A DNA stretch of 14,164 bases from an uncultured Clostridia bacterium (GTDB taxonomy: Bacteria; Bacillota; Clostridia; UBA1381): the NCBI GenBank assembly GCA_910585795.1, contig CAJUFV010000267.1, forward strand, positions 1 through 14,164, in the 5' to 3' direction. Under the pieces are notes generated by a model, which did not search any database, was not told the DNA's origin, and saw only the letters and a program-made list of their open reading frames with translations. Both the position numbers and the translations under genes were made by a program. Positions 1-7,459 of the stretch are shown here, piece after piece (the first letter of the stretch is position 1; every line of letters starts with the position of its first letter).

Positions 1-16
1 AGTCTTTTATAATGTG

Positions 17-1027
17 TTATTTATTTATAACCTCGCCTATATTGTTTATCTGAATAGAAACAGTGCCATCCTCATTGTTTATAAATTGTATGTATTCGCT
101 GTTTTGATAATATTCAGCCGGAAATGTCAGCTCAACACCTATATCAGTAACAATTTTTACGTTAGAAGCCAGTTTTTTTGTAACATAGCTGTTTACCTCT
201 ACTTTTTGAGGGACATTGGCTTTTTCAATTTTTTCAATAAATTCAGCCCGCATACCGGGCTTTCCGTCAAAAATTTTTTCTGCGACCTTGTCTGTCTCAA
301 TATAGTCCTGTTCGCCCTCTTCAACATTTTCTGTAATATATTCTTTCATTTTATACAATGTTTCAAGCTCATCGCCGCCGTTTTCAGCGGTGACTGTTTG
401 CGCTATTTTTTTGACCGCGTTGACAGATTCACGTGGAGATATGTCATATATACATTCAAGAAGTACATCTGCGATAAGGTCAGTTGTTTCACCGTCAATT
501 TTACGCCGTTTACCTTTGTAACGTATAGAAAAATCATCCATATTAATAAAGGCGCATTCACGTATTCTTTGTGAGGTTGTCGGTAAAATAGCGTAGTGAT
601 TTATTATCTGATTTTTAACCTTGCTTTCCTCCTGTGAGACCTGATGTGTATAGCCGATTTTATTATCACATTTTAGAACAGCCAGTATAGGACGTTCGTT
701 AATTATACAGTCACATATTATCAGGTCGGAGGAATCGGGCTTGTCCGACTGGGTAATACCATCGTAAACTCTTTGCGCGATAAATTGTGACATTGATTTA
801 AAATAGTCATTATCTTTTATGTATTCCGAAAGATGATATTTAAAGCCGCTGTTATCTGAAAATTCGCCTGTTCTCATTGACGCGTCCTCAAATACCTTCT
901 CTATATGCTTTGTTATAAAATTATTTATGCTTGCGTCGCTTATATCAAGCTCCTCGTCGGAAAAAACGCTTACTCCTGAATTGCCGTCAAGTATATGTAA
1001 TATTGCCCTCTTTAATGATGCTATCAT
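17..1027 (-). CDS. Nucleoid-associated protein, YejK/NdpA (37-kDa) family
   Basis: This is a 336-residue protein of the family typified by E. coli YejK/NdpA (PF04245), DNA-associated proteins of the nucleoid whose molecular role is poorly defined. I recognise the pattern from clostridial homologues: an N-terminal 'AILHILD' with 'SGVSVFS', a middle 'PILAVLKCDNKIGYTH' core strand followed by 'NHYAILP', then 'LLECIYDISPRESV' and a C-terminal 'YIQFINNEDGTVSI'. The length fits the family. The ATG at 1027 is preceded by AAAGGATT about 9 nt upstream, which fixes the start. There is no signal peptide or membrane segment, so it should be cytoplasmic. It lies 97 nt downstream of the secreted-protein gene but has its own promoter in that gap. 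The gene stops 16 nt from the window edge and its terminator is not visible. The family assignment is good; any specific function is inference. Confidence 0.82.
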   Translation of the reverse strand: MIASLKRAILHILDGNSGVSVFSDEELDISDASINNFITKHIEKVFEDASMRTGEFSDNSGFKYHLSEYIKDNDYFKSMSQFIAQRVYDGITQSDKPDSSDLIICDCIINERPILAVLKCDNKIGYTHQVSQEESKVKNQIINHYAILPTTSQRIRECAFINMDDFSIRYKGKRRKIDGETTDLIADVLLECIYDISPRESVNAVKKIAQTVTAENGGDELETLYKMKEYITENVEEGEQDYIETDKVAEKIFDGKPGMRAEFIEKIEKANVPQKVEVNSYVTKKLASNVKIVTDIGVELTFPAEYYQNSEYIQFINNEDGTVSIQINNIGEVINK

Positions 1028-1057
1028 TATATCAATCCTTTCTTAATTATCATAGTA

Positions 1058-1086
1058 ATTGTATCATAAAAAAGAATGAAAGTAAA
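1058..1086 (-). promoter_or_regulatory. Predicted sigma-A promoter of the nucleoid-associated protein gene
   Basis: Read on the minus strand, TTTACT (1081-1086) is followed after 17 nt by TACAAT (1058-1063). The -10 has the TG-n extension (TGATACAAT). The -10 ends about 30 nt before the ATG at 1027, leaving a short leader with the AAAGGATT ribosome site. The -35 matches the consensus at 4 of 6 positions and the -10 at 5 of 6. Confidence 0.55.
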
Positions 1087-1124
1087 TAAGGGCAATACGA
1101 AATTAAATAATAATTAATGCGCGA

Positions 1125-2381
1125 CTATTTTTTTGTTTTTATAAGAATAATTACCGCACATACTAGGCCTATCATTCCCACAGAGATGGTTATGAGCAAT
1201 ACCGGAAGCAGGAATATTTTAGAGGGTGTTTTTTCCGCCTGCCAATTACCTGATGAATGCTTCCATTTCATTTTATTGTGTATAGAAAAAGGGGAATACA
1301 CGTAAATATCGCTTTGTGATGGGAGTATTTCGCCCATGCCAAGTCTGAGCAGTGAATATCCGTTATTTGTTTTTTGAAGTACTGCGAAACTGTATTCAGG
1401 TTTGGATATGTTATTTTCATTGTAAATGTCAGAAAATACAACATAATAAACGTTACCGCCTAAATCATAGACAGCTGCAATATCGAGGATTTGTGTTGAA
1501 AAATATACATTAAATCCACCTGTGTAAAAATAATAGTTATTGCTGTAACAAAAACCGCGGCTTAAGAGGTTGTTAACGGGAGGTTTTTCAGGGGATATAT
1601 GAAAAATATTTTCCATGATGTAATCAATAAATTCACTGCTGACAAGAGAAACGTTATTATAGCCAAAATTACTGCTGTTACCGTATTGAGGGTCAATATC
1701 AGTAAGCAGACGAAAGTTCTGGTGTGTGTACAGTACATACTGAAATAATGTGTCATAGTCATAATCTTTTATGTCAAAGCTCATTATATCCGCGCAGGCT
1801 GTTATGGTGCGTTTCATTTTTGTCAGTTCATCTTCTGCAATAAGGTTAAGCCTGTTTGGCATAGTATATTCCGAAATTGTATTTTCTTTGAGTTGCTTGA
1901 GAAACTGGTATATATCCGAGCTGTCGGTATGTGAAATGATTTTTCCGTTTTTTGATTCAATAATAGGGGTAATGCTGCTGAAATCTGAGATATTAGTTTT
2001 GGAGAATGTATCGTTGATGATTGTATAACAGTCATTACCGTTTTTTGATGAAAATAATATATAATCACTTCCATCTTTAGCCGCAGCGGATAACTTACAG
2101 TTTTTTTCAGAAAAAGGCAGGGTTAATCTGTCAGTCAGTTGTATTCCGTCTGTATCATCGTATACAAGACATTCAATGCTTTCTGAAGTGATTTCAGCTA
2201 TAAAAAGAGAATTATTTTCCTGAAAATTTTTGGCGCCGGCATATATAATTCCGGATGTTCCGTCATAAATACCGATTTCCGATATTTTTTCGGACAGTAT
2301 TCTGTCAAACTGTGGTGAGGCGAAAGCTGTCAGTGGAGTGAAAATAAGTATCATGGCGGGTAATATAAGTAATTTTTTCAT
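1125..2381 (-). CDS. Secreted, C-terminally membrane-anchored protein of unknown function
   Basis: This is a 418-residue protein that I do not recognise. Residues 1-21 form a clear signal peptide (MKK, then a hydrophobic run ending TAFA before SPQ). Residues about 385-412 are a hydrophobic segment ending in basic IKTKK, as in a stop-transfer anchor. The body would therefore sit outside the cell, tethered at its C-terminus. The N-terminal half has short beta-like blocks with repeated 'G-x-I' and 'F-I/S-S-K-N-G' turns, loosely propeller-like. The middle (about residues 205-265) is Tyr/Asp rich with 'DYDYDTLFQYVLYTHQNF', and the rest is Tyr-rich beta sequence. No catalytic motif or sortase LPxTG is visible. 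I chose the ATG at 2381 because the signal peptide begins there. The frame extends upstream to a TTG at 2438, but that has no ribosome site and would put 19 polar residues before the signal sequence. The SD is unusually far from the ATG (see the palindrome entry). Confidence 0.72.
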   Translation of the reverse strand: MKKLLILPAMILIFTPLTAFASPQFDRILSEKISEIGIYDGTSGIIYAGAKNFQENNSLFIAEITSESIECLVYDDTDGIQLTDRLTLPFSEKNCKLSAAAKDGSDYILFSSKNGNDCYTIINDTFSKTNISDFSSITPIIESKNGKIISHTDSSDIYQFLKQLKENTISEYTMPNRLNLIAEDELTKMKRTITACADIMSFDIKDYDYDTLFQYVLYTHQNFRLLTDIDPQYGNSSNFGYNNVSLVSSEFIDYIMENIFHISPEKPPVNNLLSRGFCYSNNYYFYTGGFNVYFSTQILDIAAVYDLGGNVYYVVFSDIYNENNISKPEYSFAVLQKTNNGYSLLRLGMGEILPSQSDIYVYSPFSIHNKMKWKHSSGNWQAEKTPSKIFLLPVLLITISVGMIGLVCAVIILIKTKK

Positions 2382-2394
2382 AATAAAATCAAAT

Positions 2395-2420
2395 AACGTA
2401 ATTTTTACGTTACCCTCCCT
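2395..2420 (-). promoter_or_regulatory. Strong SD followed by a 17-nt perfect palindrome in the leader of the secreted-protein gene
   Basis: On the minus strand the SD-like AGGGAGGG lies at 2413-2420, 31 nt before the ATG at 2381, much farther than normal. The interval contains AACGTAAAAATTACGTT (2395-2411), with arms of 7 nt and a 3-nt centre. If this folds in the mRNA, the SD-to-ATG distance drops to about 14 nt. Alternatively it is a DNA operator with AACGT half-sites. The palindrome is seen directly; both functional readings are inference. Confidence 0.4.
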
Positions 2421-2506
2421 GATAATAGCTTTTCCCAAAATTCGATTTTTTTTTCACAAAAAAACATTAAATTCTTGAACAATATATGGTATACCGGACG
2501 TAGTCT

Positions 2507-2923
2507 TTAAAATAATTTGTAATGGGGTTTTTCTTCCTCAAAGAAAAGATAACGGAGGTAATCATCTACAATTATACATACGGGACTTAAAAGAAACCAC
2601 AAAATCATATAAGGCAGGCAGATTTGGCCTAATATGTTATACGGCATATCGTAGTAGTTCCATACGTTGAGATGAAGCCATAGATTGAGAATACATCCGG
2701 ATATAAATTCCAGCGATGTAATAATAAACGTGCCTATAATCATTTGTATTATAAGCGGAATGTCCCATGTGTATTTTTCATTTATAAAGCCCAGTAAAAG
2801 AAAGCATAATCCTCCGAGTATAAACATACTCCAGTGTGAAAATCCGCGCCACAGCATTTCTATAAGTATATATACTATTCCTCCGAATGTAAACAGAAAA
2901 AAATGCTTTAACAGCTTTGTCAT
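2507..2923 (-). CDS. Small four-helix membrane protein, PF06541 (putative ABC-transporter type IV, CmpB-like) family
   Basis: The product has 138 residues, mostly hydrophobic. Four membrane segments are apparent: about residues 8-25, 30-47, 55-84 (a long or re-entrant stretch) and 103-122. The N-terminal sequence 'FGGIVYILIEMLWRGFSHWSMFILGGLCF' carries the G-G-x-x-Y...E-x-x-W-R-G...H-W-x-M...G-G signature of PF06541, a family named as putative ABC transporter components but without demonstrated transport. No ATPase gene is nearby to partner it, so a transport role is doubtful here. The ATG at 2923 has AAAGGA about 12 nt upstream and a promoter further up. The gene ends 126 nt before the ATG of the secreted-protein gene, on the same strand, and no terminator separates them, so read-through is possible. 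I am confident of the family and not of the function. Confidence 0.75.
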   Translation of the reverse strand: MTKLLKHFFLFTFGGIVYILIEMLWRGFSHWSMFILGGLCFLLLGFINEKYTWDIPLIIQMIIGTFIITSLEFISGCILNLWLHLNVWNYYDMPYNILGQICLPYMILWFLLSPVCIIVDDYLRYLFFEEEKPHYKLF

Positions 2924-2962
2924 AATAATATCAGTCCTTTTTAAATTTTATTACATATACTT

Positions 2963-2992
2963 ATTATATGAGAGTCATGGAATTTTAATCAA
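2963..2992 (-). promoter_or_regulatory. Predicted sigma-A promoter of the PF06541 membrane protein gene
   Basis: On the minus strand TTGATT (2987-2992) is separated by 18 nt from a perfect TATAAT (2963-2968). It lies just after the terminator of the nitrilase-family gene and about 40 nt before the ATG at 2923. This makes the membrane protein gene the start of its own transcription unit. Confidence 0.6.
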
Positions 2993-3003
2993 GGAATAAA
3001 TAA

Positions 3004-3032
3004 CAAAAAATACCGTGTAAATATACGCGGTA
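3004..3032 (-). terminator. Rho-independent terminator of the nitrilase-family gene
   Basis: The arms TACCGTGTA (3011-3019) and TACGCGGTA (3024-3032) pair over 9 positions with one imperfect pair around a 4-nt loop. Read on the minus strand the stem is followed directly by a T-run (complement of the A-run at 3005-3010). It lies about 47 nt past the stop codon of the nitrilase-family gene. Confidence 0.65.
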
Positions 3033-3078
3033 TATGGTTTAACTTAGCTGTTTAATGTACTGAGTCTAAGGCTGAGGC

Positions 3079-3960
3079 TTATTTTCTGTAATCAGACCTT
3101 ATAAACGGTTCATCTATACTAGTATCAGTTAAAATTTGATACTTTTGAGGATGGCGATACGCATTGCCGTGTACTTCATGCTTACGGTATTCCCGAAGCT
3201 GATTTAGATTGAGTTCAGCAATATAAATGCCTTCACGACCGTCTGCCTGTAAAATACAGGTATCACGTGAGTTGGGCAGTCCAGGAAGATAAGCTACTCC
3301 GTCAAAGACATTTGAGCCTCCGTTGCAATCTGGTACTGTATCAGGATAGTTACAGGTGGCAATAGCAAGCATATTTTCGTATGCTCTTGTGCGAAGCTGT
3401 GACAGACGATTTATTTCCATAGGACACGCGTTGGGAGTAAGAATAAGCTCTGCGCCTTTTAGCATTAAAATTCTTGCGCTTTCCGGGAATTCTCTGTCAT
3501 AACATATCATTGCGCCGACTTTTACATTTCCGCATTCTGTATCAAGTGTGGTAACGCAGAAATCAGCTCCGGCTGTCAGATTTCTTTCTATATCAAAATC
3601 GCAGGTGTGTACTTTGGCGTAGGTTAATTTTTTGCTGCCAAATCTGTCAAAAAGAATACAGGTATTACGAGGGGAATTTTCATATTGTTCAAGTAAAGTT
3701 ATACATATAGCCATATTTAGGGCTTTTGCTAAATTGCCGAATTCATTGACAAAATTACTGTCAGCGGAAATGGCTTCGGCAGTCCAATCACTTATAGGAC
3801 GGTTATATATATTATATCCATTACTCCACATTTCAGGAAATAATGCTATATCAGCACCCTTTTCTTTAGCGGCTTCACAATATTTGATTCCCTTTTTTAA
3901 ATTTGCTTTTAAGGTTCCGCAAGGTTTAATTTGCAGCAACGCTATTTTTAATAGTTTCAT
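3079..3960 (-). CDS. Carbon-nitrogen hydrolase (nitrilase superfamily) amidohydrolase
   Basis: The product has 293 residues and belongs to the nitrilase superfamily, which cleaves non-peptide C-N bonds of amides, nitriles or carbamoyl compounds with a Glu-Lys-Cys triad. All three residues are visible: Glu43 in 'ALFPEMWSNGY', Lys116 in 'YAKVHTCDF' and Cys153 in 'GAMICYDREFPESAR'. The C-terminal 'EYRKHEVHGNAYRHPQKY' resembles the conserved R...E-x-x-G-N-x-R-x-P...Y end of amidase-type members. The substrate cannot be read from the sequence; an omega-amidase, N-carbamoyl amidase or aliphatic amidase role would all fit. I chose the ATG at 3960 (AAAGGAA upstream, protein starting MKLLKIALLQ) over an in-frame start at 4026 that would overlap the promoter. 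There is no signal peptide, so it is cytosolic. It is monocistronic, with its own promoter and terminator, and no neighbour suggests a pathway. Confidence 0.85.
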   Translation of the reverse strand: MKLLKIALLQIKPCGTLKANLKKGIKYCEAAKEKGADIALFPEMWSNGYNIYNRPISDWTAEAISADSNFVNEFGNLAKALNMAICITLLEQYENSPRNTCILFDRFGSKKLTYAKVHTCDFDIERNLTAGADFCVTTLDTECGNVKVGAMICYDREFPESARILMLKGAELILTPNACPMEINRLSQLRTRAYENMLAIATCNYPDTVPDCNGGSNVFDGVAYLPGLPNSRDTCILQADGREGIYIAELNLNQLREYRKHEVHGNAYRHPQKYQILTDTSIDEPFIRSDYRK

Positions 3961-3997
3961 TATTATATATATTCCTTTGTTAAAATTTGTAATTCTG

Positions 3998-4026
3998 ATA
4001 ATATCATAAAGCGAAATAAAAAGCAA
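3998..4026 (-). promoter_or_regulatory. Predicted promoter of the nitrilase-family gene
   Basis: On the minus strand TTGCTT (4021-4026) is separated by 17 nt from TATTAT (3998-4003). The -10 has a TG-n extension (TGATATTAT). It falls between the gyrB terminator and the ATG at 3960, with a leader of about 30 nt carrying AAAGGAA. The -35 is weak, matching TTGACA at only three or four positions. Confidence 0.5.
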
Positions 4027-4030
4027 GTAT

Positions 4031-4069
4031 AAAACGCGTATATCACTATCTAAAAATGATATACGCGTT
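4031..4069 (-). terminator. Terminator at the end of the recJ-to-gyrB operon
   Basis: AACGCGTATATCA (4033-4045) and TGATATACGCGTT (4057-4069) form a perfect 13-bp stem around an 11-nt loop. On the minus strand the stem ends in TTTT and continues TTATA-like, a modest T-tract. It lies 60 nt past the gyrB stop. Only minus-strand genes approach it, so its role is to end the gyrB transcript. Confidence 0.75.
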
Positions 4070-4129
4070 AGCGGCTTCTTGTACTTTATTTATGGTATTT
4101 CTTATACGCACATTATTGTTGAGCAAGCA

Positions 4130-6058
4130 TTAAATATCCAAATTGGAAACATATCTGGCATTTGCTTCGATGAAATCGCGTCTTGGTTCAACCTTATCTC
4201 CCATAAGTATTGTAAAGGTCTGGTCAGCGATGATGGCATCATCAAGAGTAACCTTCAGCATAGTACGTTTGGAAGGATCCATAGTTGTTTCCTTAAGCTC
4301 AATAGGATCCATTTCACCAAGACCCTTATAACGCTGCACTTTAGCTCCGCTGCCCATTTCAGCAAGTAATCTGTCACGCTCATCCTCGTCAAAAGCGAAA
4401 TGCTCCTCAAGATTTTTATTTTTGCCCTTGAAAACTTTGAAAAGAGGTGGCTGAGCGATATAAATATTTCCATTTTCAATAAGCTGAGGCATATACCTGA
4501 AGAAGAATGTCAAAAGCAAAGTCCGTATATGCGCGCCGTCAACATCGGCATCAGCCATAATGACAATTTTTCCGTATTTCAAATTGTCAATATCGAAATC
4601 TTCGCCTATACCGGTTCCTAAAGCTTGAATAACAGGAAGAAGCTTTTCATTTGAATACACTTTGTCGATACGTGACTTTTCTACGTTAAGCATTTTACCC
4701 CAAAGAGGAAGAATCGCCTGGAAACGTCTGTTACGTCCCTGTTTTGCGCTGCCTCCGGCGCTGTCGCCCTCGACAATGAACAGCTCTGCGTAATCTGCGC
4801 CTTCGTCTGTGCATTTTGCAAGCTTACCTAACAGAGATGAATTGCTCGCATTTGAATTTTTTCTTGTTAGTTCTCTTGCGCGTTTTGCTGCTTCTCTTGC
4901 TCTGGAGGCAGTAAGCGTTTTTTCAACAATAGTTTTTGCTACTTTTGGATTTTCTTCAAGGAAAGCTGACAATTTATCATTCAGAGCATTTTCAACAAGA
5001 GCTCTCGCTTCACTATTACCAAGTTTTGTTTTTGTTTGACCTTCAAACTGTGCCTCGACAACTTTAACGCTTATAATGGCTGTCAGTCCTTCGCGTGTAT
5101 CCTCTCCTGAAAGATTCGAGTCTTTTTCCTTCAGAAGATTATGTTTTCTTGCATAATCATTTATAACACGGGTAAGACCCGCTTTGAAGCCGGTTTCGTG
5201 TGTACCGCCGTCGCCTGTGTGTATGTTGTTGGCAAAGCTTAGAAGCGCTTCTGAATAGGAGGTAGTATATTGCATGGCAACCTCTACCATCATATCATCG
5301 CGTTTTGCCTCAAAATATATTATATCGTCGTGAAGAGGGTCTTTGTTTTTATTGATATATTGCACAAATTCTTTTATGCCGCCTTCAGCGTGAAGTGTAA
5401 CTGTTTGTGGATTTTCTATTCTGTAATCGGTGAGCAGAATTTTGACTCCCTTGTTTAGAAATGCCTGTTCACGCAGTCTTTTTAAAAGTATGTCATAATC
5501 AAATTCAAGAACCTCAAAGATTTCAGGGTCTGGCTTAAAAGTGATTTTTGTACCTGTTTTATCAGTATTACCAATGACTTTCAGCTTGCATGTCGCTTTG
5601 CCGCGTTCATAGCTTTGATAGTGAATATGCTCTCCGTCTGACACTTCAACCTCTAGACTTTCTGAAAGCGCGTTGACGACGGATGAACCAACACCGTGTA
5701 AGCCGCCTGATACTTTATATCCACCGCCTCCGAATTTACCGCCGGCATGAAGGATAGTAAGGACAACTTCAACTGTTGGTATACCCTGCTGCGGATGAAT
5801 ACCTACAGGGATACCTCTTCCGTTATCAGTAACAGTTACAGAATTGTCAGGGTTGATGTCTACCTTGATTTCACTGCAATATCCGGCAAGGGCCTCGTCA
5901 ATAGAATTATCTACAATTTCGTATACAAGATGGTGCAGACCCGGTGAAGCGGTAGAGCCGATATACATACCGGGACGTTTTCTTACGGCGTCAAGTCCTT
6001 CAAGCACCTGTATCTGATTTTCATCATAGGTAGTTTCAATCTTTTCAATATCACTCAT
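4130..6058 (-). CDS. gyrB: DNA gyrase subunit B
   Basis: GyrB is the ATPase subunit of gyrase, which with GyrA introduces negative supercoils into DNA. The 642-residue product has the full family layout. In the GHKL ATPase domain, the catalytic Glu47 lies in 'YEIVDNSIDEA', DNGRGIP is at 78-84 and GLHGVG at 119-124. The transducer domain follows. In the TOPRIM domain, EGDSAGG is at 430-436, DADVDG ends the metal site with Asp503, Asp505 and Asp507, and QRYKGLGEM is at 575-583. The length suits the short Gram-positive form. The ATG at 6058 has AAGGAG at ideal distance; the frame runs open upstream, but those residues overlap remB and are not conserved-looking. I call it gyrB rather than parE because of the adjoining recF and remB. 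It is the last gene of the operon, and the expected gyrA is not downstream: a terminator and a nitrilase-family gene follow instead. Confidence 0.97.
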   Translation of the reverse strand: MSDIEKIETTYDENQIQVLEGLDAVRKRPGMYIGSTASPGLHHLVYEIVDNSIDEALAGYCSEIKVDINPDNSVTVTDNGRGIPVGIHPQQGIPTVEVVLTILHAGGKFGGGGYKVSGGLHGVGSSVVNALSESLEVEVSDGEHIHYQSYERGKATCKLKVIGNTDKTGTKITFKPDPEIFEVLEFDYDILLKRLREQAFLNKGVKILLTDYRIENPQTVTLHAEGGIKEFVQYINKNKDPLHDDIIYFEAKRDDMMVEVAMQYTTSYSEALLSFANNIHTGDGGTHETGFKAGLTRVINDYARKHNLLKEKDSNLSGEDTREGLTAIISVKVVEAQFEGQTKTKLGNSEARALVENALNDKLSAFLEENPKVAKTIVEKTLTASRAREAAKRARELTRKNSNASNSSLLGKLAKCTDEGADYAELFIVEGDSAGGSAKQGRNRRFQAILPLWGKMLNVEKSRIDKVYSNEKLLPVIQALGTGIGEDFDIDNLKYGKIVIMADADVDGAHIRTLLLTFFFRYMPQLIENGNIYIAQPPLFKVFKGKNKNLEEHFAFDEDERDRLLAEMGSGAKVQRYKGLGEMDPIELKETTMDPSKRTMLKVTLDDAIIADQTFTILMGDKVEPRRDFIEANARYVSNLDI

Positions 6059-6091
6059 AAGTTTTTTCTCCTTATTAAAAATTCTATCCTG

Positions 6092-6122
6092 ATTGTATCT
6101 AACGTAAACCACGTTTTGCCAA
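6092..6122 (-). promoter_or_regulatory. Possible internal promoter before gyrB
   Basis: On the minus strand TTGGCA (6117-6122) is followed after 19 nt by TACAAT (6092-6097), overlapping the end of remB and about 33 nt before the gyrB ATG. Both hexamers match 5 of 6 consensus positions, but the spacer is long. Within the spacer lies AACGT-5-ACGTT (6101-6115), an inverted pair of half-sites. It could let gyrB be expressed separately from the rest of the operon. This is inference. Confidence 0.3.
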
Positions 6123-6347
6123 TATTTTTGAAGAAACACAGGAAATAAATACTTTTGTTTCTTCTTTTTCATTTACAACCACAAATGATTTTGGCAAATC
6201 ATCTGTAGAGTTTATAATTAAACCGTTTTTCTGAGATTCGGCGAGGAAATTTCTGCCAAGTCGTGATACGGTTGTATTATCCATGTCAAATATTCCGATA
6301 ATATTTTTTGTATTTACAACAATATTTTCTTCAACCCGAAGATACAT
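6099..6347 (-). CDS. remB: RemB-like (YaaB, DUF370 family) extracellular matrix regulator
   Basis: The 82-residue protein matches YaaB/RemB by size, position and sequence. It opens 'MYLRVEEN', has 'IIGIFDMDNTT' in the middle and 'KSFVVVNEKEETKVFISCVSS' near the end, as in the DUF370 family. In Bacillus subtilis the gene lies between recF and gyrB, exactly as here. The relatives RemA and RemB are DNA-binding regulators needed for biofilm matrix gene expression in B. subtilis; that role is knowledge from Bacillus and is not shown here. The ATG at 6347 is preceded by AAAAGGAG, which overlaps the recF stop codon, so translation is likely coupled to recF. A 40-nt gap separates it from gyrB. Confidence 0.88.
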   Translation of the reverse strand: MYLRVEENIVVNTKNIIGIFDMDNTTVSRLGRNFLAESQKNGLIINSTDDLPKSFVVVNEKEETKVFISCVSSKILAKRGLR

Positions 6348-6364
6348 ATTTTTATAAACTCCTT

Positions 6365-7459
6365 TTAGATTTTTTCGTTTATTACTGAGCCGTTTTTTAT
6401 ACGAAGCAGTTTTGTGTCCGATGTGCTCTCTATAAGGTCTGTATCTGTAGATGTAATAAGAACTTGTTTGTCACGGATTTTTTGTGACAGATACATTCGT
6501 CTGTTAATATCAAGCTCGCTCATTATATCATCCAGAAGAAGAACCGGATACTCGCCTTTAATAGAGTGTATATAGTCTGCCTGGGCTATTTTCATAGACA
6601 GCGCGGCGGTACGCTGCTGTCCCTGTGATGCGTATATACGCGCTTCTTTGCCGTTGACCGAAATATGAAGGTCATCGCGCTGTATGCCTATCTGGGCTGA
6701 CGCAAAATCAATTTCACGACGCTGATGGCGCTCAAGATATTTGAAAATTGAGCTTTTATCGGTTTCCTCGCAGCGTATTCCGGAGGAATAGTCAATTTTG
6801 AGAGCTTCGCCGGATATTTCTTTTTGTATTTCAGATGCGAAGCTGTTAATCAGCTTTATAAATTCGCGGCGGTATTCTATTATTTTAGACGCTTCAATTG
6901 CAAGCTGTTCATTCCATACGGACAACATGACATCTGATTTGACGCCTTTGAATTTAAGCGTTTTAAGCAGGCTGTTTTTTTGTCCTAGAGCTTTGTGATA
7001 GTCAATAAGGCTTGTAAGGTATCTTGGATAAAGCTGGCTTACGGATGAGTCGATAAAACGTCTGCGTGAGGAAGGAGAGCCTTTTACAAGGTCTAAATCC
7101 TCCGGAGAAAACATTACGACATTTAAGTAGTTCATAAGCATACTTAGCTTCGTGATTTGCACATGATTAACGGATATATTTTTTTTGCCGTTTTTAACCA
7201 TACGTATAACAGAGCTGTAATCGCGCGCGCCGTCATGAAAGTCAAGTGAAAGCTTGAAGAAATCCTCGTTAAATTTAATAAGCTCCTTATCGGATTTTGC
7301 TCTGTGGCTTCTGCCTTGAGCGAAAATGTACACCGCTTCAAGAATATTTGTTTTTCCCTGAGCATTGTCTCCATATATAACATTGGTGTAAGGGGAAAAA
7401 TCAATTTTTTCCGAGGAATAGTTTCGGAAATTTGAAAGGGATAGGGAGGAAATATACAT
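6365..7459 (-). CDS. recF: DNA replication and repair protein RecF
   Basis: RecF is an SMC-like ATPase that binds gapped DNA and, with RecO and RecR, loads RecA at single-strand gaps. The 364-residue product has normal family length. It starts 'MYISSLSLSNFRNY' and carries Walker A GDNAQGKT (30-37), the ABC signature region 'SQGQQRTAALS' (about 278-288) and Walker B 'YPVLLLDDIMSELD' (304-317, Asp310 and Asp311). A final 'LITSTDTDLI' matches the switch region. Its ATG overlaps the stop codon of the upstream S4-domain gene by one base (TAATG), a classic coupling arrangement that also occurs near yaaA-recF in other Firmicutes. All key residues are intact. Confidence 0.96.
   Translation of the reverse strand: MYISSLSLSNFRNYSSEKIDFSPYTNVIYGDNAQGKTNILEAVYIFAQGRSHRAKSDKELIKFNEDFFKLSLDFHDGARDYSSVIRMVKNGKKNISVNHVQITKLSMLMNYLNVVMFSPEDLDLVKGSPSSRRRFIDSSVSQLYPRYLTSLIDYHKALGQKNSLLKTLKFKGVKSDVMLSVWNEQLAIEASKIIEYRREFIKLINSFASEIQKEISGEALKIDYSSGIRCEETDKSSIFKYLERHQRREIDFASAQIGIQRDDLHISVNGKEARIYASQGQQRTAALSMKIAQADYIHSIKGEYPVLLLDDIMSELDINRRMYLSQKIRDKQVLITSTDTDLIESTSDTKLLRIKNGSVINEKI

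Noticed and set aside
14..574. A 186-residue plus-strand frame rich in Phe, Tyr and Ile
   Set aside because: It is antisense to the YejK-type gene, with composition explained by the complementary codons and no ribosome site.
2382..2438. TTG start for the secreted protein at 2438
   Set aside because: No SD precedes it and it would place a polar 19-residue extension before a textbook signal peptide.
6059..6172. N-terminal extension of gyrB
   Set aside because: It overlaps remB, and the internal ATG at 6058 has an ideal AAGGAG and the normal GyrB beginning.
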